The translations under genes were made by a program, and so were the position numbers. The notes beneath the pieces were generated by a model, which saw nothing but the letters and a program-made list of their open reading frames with translations, did no database searches and had not been told where the DNA came from. A stretch of 64,000 bases of DNA from Simplicispira sedimenti (GTDB taxonomy: Bacteria; Pseudomonadota; Gammaproteobacteria; Burkholderiales; Burkholderiaceae_C), in assembly GCF_022760965.1 (NCBI RefSeq), contig NZ_JAKVIJ010000009.1:1-64000 (forward strand), written 5' to 3'. The stretch's first letter is position 1. Every line of letters begins with the position of its first letter. Shown one piece after another: positions 9,874-18,258 of the stretch.

Positions 9874-9936
9874 GCGCTTCTCCTTCCGATCCGGCCAGTG
9901 TAGGGCGGGACGGTGCGTTCGCGTTAACCTTGGCGC

Positions 9937-10359
9937 ATGACCTTGGACACATCCCCATGCCCCTGCGGACGCGTGGCCACGCCGCCCAGCGCGCGCAAGG
10001 CACACCCGCTGGCCTATGCCGACTGCTGCGGCCGCTACATCGACCACTGGGCCGACGCGCCTGCCCCCGACGCCGAGAGCCTCATGCGCTCGCGCTACAC
10101 CGCCTTCGTGCGCGAGCGGGCCGACTACCTGCGGGCCACCTGGCATGCCAGCACCCGCCCGGCCACGCTCGACTTCGATGCCGGCGCGCGCTGGCTCGGG
10201 CTGGACGTGCGCGGGCACCGCCCTACCGGGCCCGAGCATGCCGAGGTCGAGTTCGTCGCGCGCTACCGCGTCGGCGGGCGCGCAGTGCGCCTGCACGAAC
10301 GCAGCCGATTCGTGCGCGAAGCCGGGCGCTGGTATTACGTCGATGGCGACATCCGGTAG
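9937..10359 (+). CDS. YchJ-family (UPF0225) SEC-C/NTF2-like protein, copy 1
   Basis: 140 residues. The N-terminal SEC-C type zinc motif CPCG...CC (residues 8-32) is followed by the conserved LMRSRYTAFVRERADYLRAT segment and an NTF2-like cone ending in ERSRFVREAGRWYYVDGD. The molecular role of YchJ is unknown. A close paralogue lies at 16417-16827 in the same orientation, and each copy is followed by a minus-oriented 66-bp repeat. This suggests that gene plus repeat were duplicated as one unit. The divergent upstream neighbour is the DUF421 gene. Confidence 0.88.
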   Translation: MTLDTSPCPCGRVATPPSARKAHPLAYADCCGRYIDHWADAPAPDAESLMRSRYTAFVRERADYLRATWHASTRPATLDFDAGARWLGLDVRGHRPTGPEHAEVEFVARYRVGGRAVRLHERSRFVREAGRWYYVDGDIR

Positions 10360-10362
10360 AAA

Positions 10363-10428
10363 AAGTTGAATGAAATAGGGCTTTAACGCCCGTGTAATAA
10401 GCGCTATCAGCTATGAAATTTGAAGCAA
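10363..10428 (-). repeat. 66-bp dispersed repeat, copy B
   Basis: Minus-strand copy starting 3 bp after the ychJ stop. Read on the minus strand it shows TTGCTTCAAATTTCATAGCT, then AGCGCTTAT and CGGGCGTTAAAGCC at the family spacing. The last 16 plus-strand bases contain the start codon and first five codons of the HAD phosphatase gene at 10413. Confidence 0.88.
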
Positions 10429-11075
10429 TACTGTTTGACTGCGACGGGGTGCTGGTGGACAGCGAGGCCATCACCAACGGCGTGCTGTGCACCATGCTCA
10501 ATGAGGCCGGCTGGGCGCTGGCGCCCGACGAGTGCATGCGCCTGTTCATCGGCAAGACGGTGCGCAGCGAGGCCGCGCGCATCCAGGCGCACACTGGCAA
10601 GCCGCTGACCGATGCCTGGATGGCAGAGTTCTACCAGCGCCGCAATGTGCGCCTGGAAGCCGAGCTGCAAGCCATCGACGGTGCGCTGGACGCTGTGGCC
10701 GCAGTGCATGCGCGCCTGGCCGGGCGCATTGCCTGCGCCTCGGGGGCGGATCGCTACAAGGTCGAAATGCAGCTCGAAAAAGTCGGCCTGGCGCCGTACT
10801 TTGCCGGCCGCGTGTTCAGCGGCCACGAAATGCCCGCCACCAAGCCTGCCCCGGACGTGTACTTGGCGGCCGCCGCAGCGCTGGGCGTGCCGCCGCAGCG
10901 CTGCCTGGTGGTGGAGGATACGGTGACCGGCGTGACCGCAGGCGTGGCCGCAGGCGCCACGGTGGTGGGCTTCAGTCCCTCCGCCGTGGGCCACGGCTCG
11001 CCCGAGGCCCTGCGCGGCGCCGGGGCGGTGCACGTCATGGTGCACCTGAGCGAGCTGCCTGCGCTGCTGGGCTGA
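10413..11075 (+). CDS. HAD-superfamily phosphatase (beta-phosphoglucomutase-like)
   Basis: 220 residues, HAD subfamily I with alpha-helical cap. Motif I is FDCDGVLVDSE (nucleophile D9, acid/base D11), motif II is in CASGAD (~108-113), the motif III Lys is in ATKPAPDVY, and motif IV is VVEDTVTGVTAG. It resembles the YieH/GPH-type sugar-phosphate phosphatases; the substrate is unknown. The start ATG and codons 2-5 (KFEA) lie inside repeat copy B, so this N-terminus is repeat-derived. No strong Shine-Dalgarno sequence is seen there. Confidence 0.88.
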   Translation: MKFEAILFDCDGVLVDSEAITNGVLCTMLNEAGWALAPDECMRLFIGKTVRSEAARIQAHTGKPLTDAWMAEFYQRRNVRLEAELQAIDGALDAVAAVHARLAGRIACASGADRYKVEMQLEKVGLAPYFAGRVFSGHEMPATKPAPDVYLAAAAALGVPPQRCLVVEDTVTGVTAGVAAGATVVGFSPSAVGHGSPEALRGAGAVHVMVHLSELPALLG

Positions 11076-11111
11076 TTCAGGCATCCCCCGCAGGGCGGGC
11101 AGCCCCACGCG

Positions 11112-12890
11112 TCAGAAGGATTCCCAGTCGTCGTTGTTCGAAGGGGCCGCAGCAGGGCGTGCCGCAGGCTTGGCTGCGGGCGCTTGCAGGGCGGCCTTGG
11201 CGGGGGAGGTGGGCTTGGCGGCAGCACTGGCGCGGGGCGTTGCCGCCACGCGGGCTGGCGCCGGAGCAGGCGCGGCAGGCCGTGGCGCAGGCCTTGGCGC
11301 AGGGGCGCTGTAGCCCCCGGTGCCTGCGAGGCTGGCATCGAGCTTGAACACCGCCACCGCGTGCACCAGCTCCTGGGCCTGGGTGCTGAGGCTGCCTGCG
11401 GCGGCGGCCATCTCTTCTACCAATGCGGCGTTCTGCTGCGTGGCTTGGTCCATCTGCGTCACCGCCTCGCCCACCTGGGCCACACCGCTGGCCTGCTCGG
11501 AACTGGCGGCGTTGATCTCGCCCATCAGATCGGTCACCCGGCGGATGCTTTGCACCACCTCGGCCATGGTCTCGCCCGCCTGGTCCACCATGGCGCTGCC
11601 TTGCTCCACGCGCTCCACGCTGGCGCTGATGAGTTGCTTGATTTCCTTGGCCGCCTCGGCACTGCGCCCGGCCAGGGAGCGCACCTCGCTGGCCACCACA
11701 GCAAAGCCACGGCCCTGCTCACCTGCGCGCGCGGCCTCGACCGCCGCATTCAGCGCCAGGATGTTGGTCTGGAAGGCGATGCCGTCGATCACCTGGATGA
11801 TGTCGGAGATGCGCTGCGAGCTCTCGTTGATGCCCTTCATGGTTTGCACCACCTGACCCACCACCTCACCACCGCGCTCGGCCACGTCGGAGGCGGTGCG
11901 CGCCAACTGGTTGGCCTGGCGAGCGGTGTCGGCGTTCTGGCGCACGGTGGCGCCCAATTGCTCCATGGAGGCTGCGGTTTCTTCCAGCGCGCTGGCCTGG
12001 CTCTCGGTGCGTGCTGACAGATCCTGGTTGCCCTGGGCGATTTCGGAACTGGCCATGGCCACGCTCTCGGAGCTGCGGCGCACTTGTGCCACCACGCTGG
12101 CCAGGCCGTCCTTCATGGTGGCCAACTGGGCCATCAGGCTGGTCTGGTCGCCAGACCGCACGGTGATGGCTTGGGTGAAGTCGCCCTCGGCCACGGCACG
12201 TGCCATCTTTGCGGCCACCTGGGGTTCGCCGCCCAGCTCGCGTACCAGGCTGCGGGTGATGAGCCAGCCCAGGCATGCGGAGAGCAGCAGCGCCACGACG
12301 CCCAGCCCCAGAAGGAGGTTGCGCGTGCCGGCATAGGTCACCGCAGCATCTTTGGCGTTGTCATTGATGGCGTTCTTTTCGGACTCCACCAACGCGCCGA
12401 TTGCGGTTTTGTACTCGCCCAGCACGGGACGCAGGCGCGCGGCAAGGTATTCGCGCGCTTCGTTGTTCTGATCGGCCAGTATCAGTGGGCGCAGCTCTTC
12501 CAGGCCTACAAAGTAGCGGCTGCGCAGCTCCTGCACCTTGCGCAGCATTTCGCGGTCGGGGGCCGTGGTCAGCAGGCGGTCGAGGGTTTGAAGGTTGTCT
12601 TCCGTGTCCTTGCGGGCCTTGGCAATCACCTGCTGCTGGCGTTCCCGATCGGCGGCGTCGGGGTTGAGCATCATGTTGCGCAAGGCAATGGCAATGATGT
12701 CGGTCTGGGTGGTCAGGTTGGCGGCCGTGGCAATTTTGGGCCAGTGGTCATGCGCGATGGAGACCATGCCCGCCTGCATGCGCCCCATGGCGATCAGCCC
12801 CATGACGACCGACAACACCAGCAGTGCGCACACCGCGCCAAAGCCCACGGTCAGGCGCGTGCGCACGCGCCAGGAAGAAAGATCAATCAC
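11112..12890 (-). CDS. Methyl-accepting chemotaxis protein
   Basis: 592 residues with a GTG start. TM1 is at ~14-34, a ~155-residue four-helix-bundle periplasmic sensor (TarH/4HB type) follows, and TM2 is at ~190-212. HAMP (~213-265) and the coiled-coil signalling domain come next, with the hairpin tip EQGRGFAVVASEVRSLAGRS. After the signalling domain comes an ~80-residue Ala/Pro-rich linker ending in DDWESF. That matches the xWxxF pentapeptide that tethers CheR/CheB in receptors such as Tar and Tsr. The ligand is unknown. No che genes are near, so this is an orphan receptor. The -10/-35 region is not evident. Confidence 0.93.
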   Translation of the reverse strand: MIDLSSWRVRTRLTVGFGAVCALLVLSVVMGLIAMGRMQAGMVSIAHDHWPKIATAANLTTQTDIIAIALRNMMLNPDAADRERQQQVIAKARKDTEDNLQTLDRLLTTAPDREMLRKVQELRSRYFVGLEELRPLILADQNNEAREYLAARLRPVLGEYKTAIGALVESEKNAINDNAKDAAVTYAGTRNLLLGLGVVALLLSACLGWLITRSLVRELGGEPQVAAKMARAVAEGDFTQAITVRSGDQTSLMAQLATMKDGLASVVAQVRRSSESVAMASSEIAQGNQDLSARTESQASALEETAASMEQLGATVRQNADTARQANQLARTASDVAERGGEVVGQVVQTMKGINESSQRISDIIQVIDGIAFQTNILALNAAVEAARAGEQGRGFAVVASEVRSLAGRSAEAAKEIKQLISASVERVEQGSAMVDQAGETMAEVVQSIRRVTDLMGEINAASSEQASGVAQVGEAVTQMDQATQQNAALVEEMAAAAGSLSTQAQELVHAVAVFKLDASLAGTGGYSAPAPRPAPRPAAPAPAPARVAATPRASAAAKPTSPAKAALQAPAAKPAARPAAAPSNNDDWESF

Positions 12891-13000
12891 GGTTCTTCTC
12901 CATAGACAAGATTCAGATACCCACGGGGTCAGGGGGGATGATCTGCAAGGTCTTGCGAGGAGCTTGCATCACGTGTCTTGGCCCAGTGTAGGCCAGCTGG

Positions 13001-13026
13001 CAGATTGCTGCAAAGGCGGCAATCTG
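13001..13026. other. Hairpin in the gap between chemoreceptor and GGDEF-EAL genes
   Basis: CAGATTGC (13001-13008) and GCAATCTG (13019-13026) are perfect 8-bp arms with a 10-nt loop. They lie 110 bp upstream of the chemoreceptor start and downstream of the GGDEF-EAL stop codon; both genes are on the minus strand. A second small hairpin GGGG-TAAG-CCCC is at 13047-13058. Either could end transcription of the GGDEF-EAL gene, but T-runs are weak. Confidence 0.35.
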
Positions 13027-13064
13027 TTTACGAATTATTACATTTAGGGGTAAGCCCCTGTGTG

Positions 13065-16000
13065 TCACGCGGGCAACTGGGCCAGAGTGTCGGTGGTCGA
13101 ATGGTGTGCGTGTTGCCAGCTTGCGTCCGGTTGCCAGCCCTGCGCCCAATGGGGCATTTGCTGTGCCGGCATGGGGCGGGCAATGCCATAGCCCTGGGCC
13201 AGGTGGCAGCCCAGGGGCAGCAGGCGGGCGCCGTGCTCTGCGGTTTCCACGCCTTCTGCGATCACATCGCGGTGGAAGGCCTGGGCCAGCCCGATCACGC
13301 CTTGCACGATGGCCAGATCGTCCGGATCCACCAGCATGTCGCGCACGAAGCTCTGGTCGATCTTGATCTCCTCGGCACCCAGGCGCTTGAGGTAGGTGAG
13401 CGAGGAATAGCCGGTGCCAAAGTCGTCCAGCGCAAAGCGCACGCCCAGGGCCTGGCAGCGGCGCATGATGTCGGACACCAGCGCAATGTCGTCCAGCGCG
13501 TTGGTCTCCAGGATCTCCAGGCACAGCCAGCGCGGGGGCACCTGGGGCTGCTGGTCCAGCAGTTGCGACAGGCGCAGGCTGAAGCCCTCTTTCTGCAATT
13601 GCATGGCGTCGATGTTCACGCTGACCGGCAGATCCAGGCCCTGGGCCTTCCAGTCGGCCATCTGGCGCAGTGCGCTGGCAATCACCCACTCCCCTACGTC
13701 GATGCAAATGGGGTGGTTCTCTATCGTGGGCAAAAAGGCGGCCGGGGGCAGCAACCCGCGCTCGGGGTGCTGCCAGCGGATCAGTGCCTCGGCGCCAATG
13801 ACCGCGCCCGTGCGCATGTTGACCTTGGGCTGGTAGTACAGCACGAATTCGCCGTCCTGCAGCCCTTGGCGAATGCGGGCCACTTCTTCACGCTGGGTTT
13901 TGACGGCCTTGTCGTGCTCCACGTCGAACAGGTGGAAGCGGTTCTTGCCTGCCTGCTTGGCCTGGTACATGGCCTGGTCGGCGTGGCGGATGAGCAGGTC
14001 GGGCTCCACACCGTCGGTGGGGTAGATGGTGACGCCTATGCTGGCCGAGACCTGCAGCAGGTGCTCGTCCACCTGCACCGGGTCGGCGGCGGCGTGCAGC
14101 ATGCGTGAGAGCACGGGCTCGCAGTCCTGGGGCTGCTCCAGGTCCACCAGCACGGCCACGAACTCGTCGCCGCCGATGCGCGAGAGCGTGTCGCCTTCGC
14201 GCAGCGCTGCCTTGAGCCGGTGCGCCAGCGCCACCAGCAGCTTGTCGCCCAGGTCGTGGCTGTGGCGGTCGTTGATGGCCTTGAACCCATCCAGATCCAA
14301 GAATGCCACCGCCAGCGACAGGCCCTTGCGCTGACAGCGCAGCATGGACTGCTGCAGCCGGTCGGCCAGCAGCACGCGGTTGGGCAGGCCGGTGAGGGCG
14401 TCGTAATGCGCCACATGCTCCAGCTTGCGCTCGTTCTCCTTGAGTGCGGTGATGTCGGTGAACAGCGCCACGTAATGCTGCGTTTCACCCTTGTCGTTGC
14501 GCACGGCGCTGATGGTGATGATTTCGGCAAACAGCTCACCGCTCTTGCGCCGGTTCCACACCTCGCCGGTCCAGTGGCCATGGGTGAGCAGGCTTTGCCA
14601 CATGGCGGCATAGAACTCCGGCCCCTGGCGGCCCGATTGCAGCATGCGCGGGTTGTTGCCCACGGCCTCTTCGCGCGTGTAGCCAGTGATGCGCGTGAAG
14701 GTGTCGTTCACGTCGATGATGGTGCCGCGCGTGTCGGTGATGGTGATGCCCTCGCGCGCATAGGTGAACACGCTGGCTGCCAGTTGCAGCTGCTCGCGCT
14801 CTTTCATGCGTTCGGTCACGTCGATGAACGAGCCCATCATCACCAGGGCCTTGCCGTGGGCGTCGCGTTCCGTCACCCGGCCGCGCCACTGGCCCCAGAG
14901 CCAGTGGCCCTGTCGGTGGCGTATGCGCTGGTCGATCTGGAGCTGCGGGCGCTCGCCTTTGAGGCAGGCGCGCAAGCGGTCATCGAGGGTGGGCAGGTCC
15001 TGTGGTTCGGTGCGCTCGCGCCACTGCTGAATGGGGGTGGCCCGCAGATCTTCGGGCTCGTATCCGAACAGGCGTGCCAGCATGGCGTCGGCGTACAGCG
15101 TGCCGGTACGGATGTCCCAGGTCCACAGGCCCATCTGGGTGATCTGCATGGCCTGGTCGGCGCGCTCCTTGGCTTCCTGCAGCGCGTGGTGCTGGGTCTG
15201 CAGTGTGGCCTCGGCCTCGGCGCGCTCGCTCAGCAGGCGGTTGAACTCCTGGGCCAGCTGGTTCAGCTCTGCAGGGCCCGAGGGTTCGGCACGGGCGGAG
15301 TTGTCTCCGGCACGCAGGCGTTGCATCGCGGTGGACAGTGAACGAATGGGGCGCTCGATGCGCCGCGCCAGCACCAGGGCCACCAGGCACAGGCAGAGCA
15401 CGATCATCAGCGCCAGCACGGCACTGACCCAGGCGCGCTGTTTGGCCTGGGCATAGATACCGCTGCTGGGCTGGCCGAAATACGCAATCCACCCCGCCTC
15501 CGGAATGGGGGTGGTGTAGTAAAAGCGCTTGATGCCATCCAGGCCCTCGGCCTCGAACTCCTTGTCCAGTCCGGAGATTCTGCGGGCCACTTCCCAACTG
15601 GGGCGTGTGCCGATGGCTTTTTCGGCATCGTGGTTGCGCCACAGCAGCGTGCCTTGGGTGTCGAAGACCCCGTAGCGGACATCATCGGGCAGGCCCTCGA
15701 TGGGCAGGTTGGGATTGAGCGCCAAAAGGTCCAGCGTCAGGTGCACCAGGCCGACCATCTGGTTCGCGTCATTACGGATCGGCAGGCTCAGCACGGTCAC
15801 CCATTGGCCGGAGATTGGCCCCGTGTGCGCGTCGCCCACGCTGAACTGCTCGGCGCGCAGCGCCCGCTGGAACCAGGGCGTGGTGCCTACGTTCACGCCC
15901 TTGCCCTGCGGCAGCGCCAGGGCGGAGCAGACGACATCCCCTTGCAGATTGGTGGTCACCAGGTTGGAGAATTTCTTGGTCGCCCGGTGAAAGTCCATCA

Positions 16001-16256
16001 GCAAGGGGTCGCATTGCCTGGCATCCATGGTCCGCACTGCAGGGCGCCCGGCGACGAGCTTCAGTGTCAGATGCGCGGTCTGAAGCGTGCGACCCACATC
16101 GGCTGCCACCAGCGAGGACAGCGGGCGGTGCAGCGCCCGGGCCTGCGCCACGGCGTCCCGCGCATCGCGCCAGGCGCTCATGCCCAGCAACCCGGCCAGT
16201 GGAATGACCAGGGCCACCACCAGCAGCAGAAGATGGGCGCGCAGGGGGGCTTTCAT
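13065..16256 (-). CDS. Membrane sensor with cache, PAS, GGDEF and EAL domains
   Basis: 1063 residues. TM1 (~7-27), a double-cache-like periplasmic sensor (~30-280), TM2 (~290-310), HAMP (RRIERPIRSLSTAMQRLRAG), two PAS/PAC domains (~370-490, ~495-615), GGDEF (~620-785) and EAL (~800-1045). Both catalytic domains look intact. RIGGDEF has an RxxD inhibitory site (REGD) five residues before it. EAL keeps EALIRW, SVNI, LEILET, DDFGTGYSS and IKID with AEGVET. It can therefore make and degrade cyclic di-GMP; which activity dominates cannot be told. It lies upstream of the chemoreceptor, in the same direction. Confidence 0.93.
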   Translation of the reverse strand: MKAPLRAHLLLLVVALVIPLAGLLGMSAWRDARDAVAQARALHRPLSSLVAADVGRTLQTAHLTLKLVAGRPAVRTMDARQCDPLLMDFHRATKKFSNLVTTNLQGDVVCSALALPQGKGVNVGTTPWFQRALRAEQFSVGDAHTGPISGQWVTVLSLPIRNDANQMVGLVHLTLDLLALNPNLPIEGLPDDVRYGVFDTQGTLLWRNHDAEKAIGTRPSWEVARRISGLDKEFEAEGLDGIKRFYYTTPIPEAGWIAYFGQPSSGIYAQAKQRAWVSAVLALMIVLCLCLVALVLARRIERPIRSLSTAMQRLRAGDNSARAEPSGPAELNQLAQEFNRLLSERAEAEATLQTQHHALQEAKERADQAMQITQMGLWTWDIRTGTLYADAMLARLFGYEPEDLRATPIQQWRERTEPQDLPTLDDRLRACLKGERPQLQIDQRIRHRQGHWLWGQWRGRVTERDAHGKALVMMGSFIDVTERMKEREQLQLAASVFTYAREGITITDTRGTIIDVNDTFTRITGYTREEAVGNNPRMLQSGRQGPEFYAAMWQSLLTHGHWTGEVWNRRKSGELFAEIITISAVRNDKGETQHYVALFTDITALKENERKLEHVAHYDALTGLPNRVLLADRLQQSMLRCQRKGLSLAVAFLDLDGFKAINDRHSHDLGDKLLVALAHRLKAALREGDTLSRIGGDEFVAVLVDLEQPQDCEPVLSRMLHAAADPVQVDEHLLQVSASIGVTIYPTDGVEPDLLIRHADQAMYQAKQAGKNRFHLFDVEHDKAVKTQREEVARIRQGLQDGEFVLYYQPKVNMRTGAVIGAEALIRWQHPERGLLPPAAFLPTIENHPICIDVGEWVIASALRQMADWKAQGLDLPVSVNIDAMQLQKEGFSLRLSQLLDQQPQVPPRWLCLEILETNALDDIALVSDIMRRCQALGVRFALDDFGTGYSSLTYLKRLGAEEIKIDQSFVRDMLVDPDDLAIVQGVIGLAQAFHRDVIAEGVETAEHGARLLPLGCHLAQGYGIARPMPAQQMPHWAQGWQPDASWQHAHHSTTDTLAQLPA

Positions 16257-16416
16257 GGCGAACGAGGGCAGGGTTCAGATGCGGTGTGAATCGCTTCAAA
16301 AACGGGAGTTGGATGGGTGACCCCAACTGCCGGTTCAGTGTAGGTGTATTTGCGCGCTTGTGCCTGACAATCACTGACCGCGCACCGCCCCAGCCCTGCG
16401 CGGCACAATCGTCGCC

Positions 16417-16827
16417 ATGCCTCTGTCACTCCAGCCCAGCGCCCCCTGTCCCTGTGGACGCACCGATGCCCGTGGCCGTGCGCTCCGGTTTGCCGACTGC
16501 TGCAGCCCTTGTCTGAACCAGCAGCGCCCCGCTTCGGAAGCCGAAGCGCTGATGCGCTCGCGCTACAGCGCCTTTGTATTGGAGCGCGCGGACTACCTGC
16601 GGGCGACCTGGCATGCCAGCACATGCCCGGCACGGCTGGATTTGGACCCTGCCGCCAAATGGCTGGGGCTGGAGGTGCGCGCCCATCATCGTGTCGATGC
16701 GGACCATGCAGAGGTGGAGTTCGTCGCACGCTTTCGCGTGGCGGGCCGGGCCGTGCGCCAGCACGAGCGCAGCCGCTTTGTGCGTGAGCAGGGTTGCTGG
16801 TGGTATGTGGATGGCGACGTACTATGA
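16417..16827 (+). CDS. YchJ-family (UPF0225) protein, copy 2
   Basis: 136 residues, clearly paralogous to the product of 9937-10359. Shared stretches include LMRSRY, RADYLRATWHAST and DHAEVEFVAR with ERSRFVRE. The N-terminal zinc motif CPCG...CC is kept (residues ~11-33). The function is unknown. The stop codon TGA (16825-16827) lies inside repeat copy C, so the last codons come from the repeat. It is convergent with the AraC-type gene. Confidence 0.85.
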   Translation: MPLSLQPSAPCPCGRTDARGRALRFADCCSPCLNQQRPASEAEALMRSRYSAFVLERADYLRATWHASTCPARLDLDPAAKWLGLEVRAHHRVDADHAEVEFVARFRVAGRAVRQHERSRFVREQGCWWYVDGDVL

Positions 16828-16883
16828 AAATAGGCCTCTGACGCTTGTGTGACAGGCGCGATAAGCTATAAAAATCATAGCAA
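16818..16883 (-). repeat. 66-bp dispersed repeat, copy C
   Basis: The minus-strand reading begins TTGCTATGATTTTTATAGCT, then shows CGCGCCTGT, AAGCGTCAGAGGCC and CATAG at the family positions. It bridges two convergent genes and contains both stop codons: ychJ copy 2 (16825-16827) and the AraC gene (TGA, minus strand, 16875-16877). Confidence 0.9.
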
Positions 16884-17948
16884 CCCTGGCGCGCGGCTCT
16901 GGCGCCGGAACTCTGCAGGGGAGAGCCCCGTCCAGTGCCGGAACGCACGGATGAAGCTCTTGTCATTGCCAAAGCCCGCCTCGTACGCTACCTGCTTGAT
17001 GGGGCGCTCGGTCCGGTGCAGCAGGTCCATGGCGCGCTCGCGCCGCACCTCGTCCTTCAGGCCCTGCAACGATGCGCCTTCGTCCTTGAGCTGGCGGTGC
17101 AGCGTGCGCGGCGACAGGTGCAGGCGCAATGCCAGCGCCTCGGCGCTGTGCCCGGCGGCGGGGTCGGCCGTGAGCAGGGTGCGCACGCGCTGCACCAGCA
17201 GGCGGTCGCGCCGGTACTGCAGCACCGTCAGCGGCAGGGCGCGTTGCAGCATCTGGCGCAGTGCGGCTTCGTCGCGCTGCAGCGGCAGTTGCAGGTAGCG
17301 CGCGTCAAAGCGCAGGCCGCTGCAAGCAGCACCAAACTGTACCGGCCCTGGGAACAGCACGGCGTAGGCGTCGTGGTGGGCGGGCCGAGTAAAGCTGAAG
17401 AAGGATTCCTGCAGCGGGATGCGCGAATCGATGAACCAGCACGCCAGGCCGTGGATGTTGCGCAGCACCGAAACGGGACAGAACTCGGCAAACGCCCCCA
17501 AGGGCCGGTGCTCTTGCAGCCGCACGATGGCGCTGTCGTCTTGCACCTGCAGCGTGAGCGAGATGTCCTGCGTCAGCAGGCCGTGGTGGCGACACCAGCG
17601 CTTGAGCGCCACCCCCAGCGTAGGTGAGCTGATGGAGGCGCGCGCCAGCATCCCATAGCTGCCCCAGGGCAGGCGGCGGCTGAACCAGCCCAGTGCCTCG
17701 TCGTCCAGTGCCTGCATGGCCAGCCCAGAAAGACGCTCGAACTGCCAGGCCGTCACGCGGGTGGCAGGGTTTTCCACTTCCTGTGGCGCGATTTGTGCCT
17801 GTTGCAGCAGCGGCAGCGCATTCACGCCCGCCTGTGCGCAGGCCCGCAGAATGGCCTGCACAAACGCCATGGGCGTGACGGCAGGCGCAGCAGGAGCGGC
17901 GGGGGGAAGGGGTGTGGGCGGCGAAGGATGGGCAGCAGAGGCATTCAC
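16875..17948 (-). CDS. AraC-family transcriptional regulator
   Basis: About 357 residues if started at GTG 17948; ATG 17870 would give 331. The longer frame upstream is not convincing. A Pro/Ala-rich N-terminal leader is followed by an arabinose-binding-type sensor domain of the OruR/ArgR-like class (~30-230). Two helix-turn-helices end in RLHLSPRTLHRQLKDEGAS and IKQVAYEAGFGNDKSFIRAF. It is divergent from liuB, 310 bp apart, so control of the liuB-liuE genes is plausible but unproven. The stop codon falls in repeat copy C. Confidence 0.82.
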   Translation of the reverse strand: MNASAAHPSPPTPLPPAAPAAPAVTPMAFVQAILRACAQAGVNALPLLQQAQIAPQEVENPATRVTAWQFERLSGLAMQALDDEALGWFSRRLPWGSYGMLARASISSPTLGVALKRWCRHHGLLTQDISLTLQVQDDSAIVRLQEHRPLGAFAEFCPVSVLRNIHGLACWFIDSRIPLQESFFSFTRPAHHDAYAVLFPGPVQFGAACSGLRFDARYLQLPLQRDEAALRQMLQRALPLTVLQYRRDRLLVQRVRTLLTADPAAGHSAEALALRLHLSPRTLHRQLKDEGASLQGLKDEVRRERAMDLLHRTERPIKQVAYEAGFGNDKSFIRAFRHWTGLSPAEFRRQSRAPGLL

Positions 17949-18047
17949 CCCCAGAGTGTGCCGCAATGCTGGCGGAATTTGCAACCACGCTGGCAAACCA
18001 CGCCGGGCCACTGGGCGTATTCTTGAGCCCGACCCCTGGCATGCTAG

Positions 18048-18220
18048 GGCGAAGCGATATTCAAACACTCCCGTCGCCAGGGCTTTGGCCAAAGGGTTAC
18101 CCCGCCTGGCCCGCCATGCGTCGTTGCTCGTCGGTTGCTGGTACCTACCAGCGTCCTCCTCGTGCCTAGCCAGGCGTGCCAGGCGGGGCAACGACGGGGG
18201 TGTTTGAATGTCGATTCGCC
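18048..18220. repeat. Long imperfect inverted repeat upstream of liuB
   Basis: Outer arms 18048-18076 and 18192-18220 are complementary over 29 nt with about three mismatches (shared core ATTCAAACAC-CCCGTCG). Inner arms near 18096-18119 and 18170-18193 pair again around CCCCGCCTGGC. The left side also holds the 12-bp palindrome CTTTGGCCAAAG. The whole 173-bp block would fold into one long branched hairpin. It resembles a non-autonomous MITE-like or palindromic unit, occupies most of the 310-bp araC-liuB gap, and ends 38 bp before liuB. No open frame is supported inside. Confidence 0.75.
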
Positions 18221-18258
18221 CCAGGCCAGCCGCATTCCTCTTGCAGAGAAACCACACC

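Noticed and set aside
12891..13064. Sigma-28 flagellar promoter for the chemoreceptor
   Set aside because: No TAAA-N15-GCCGATAA-like pair could be identified in the upstream region.
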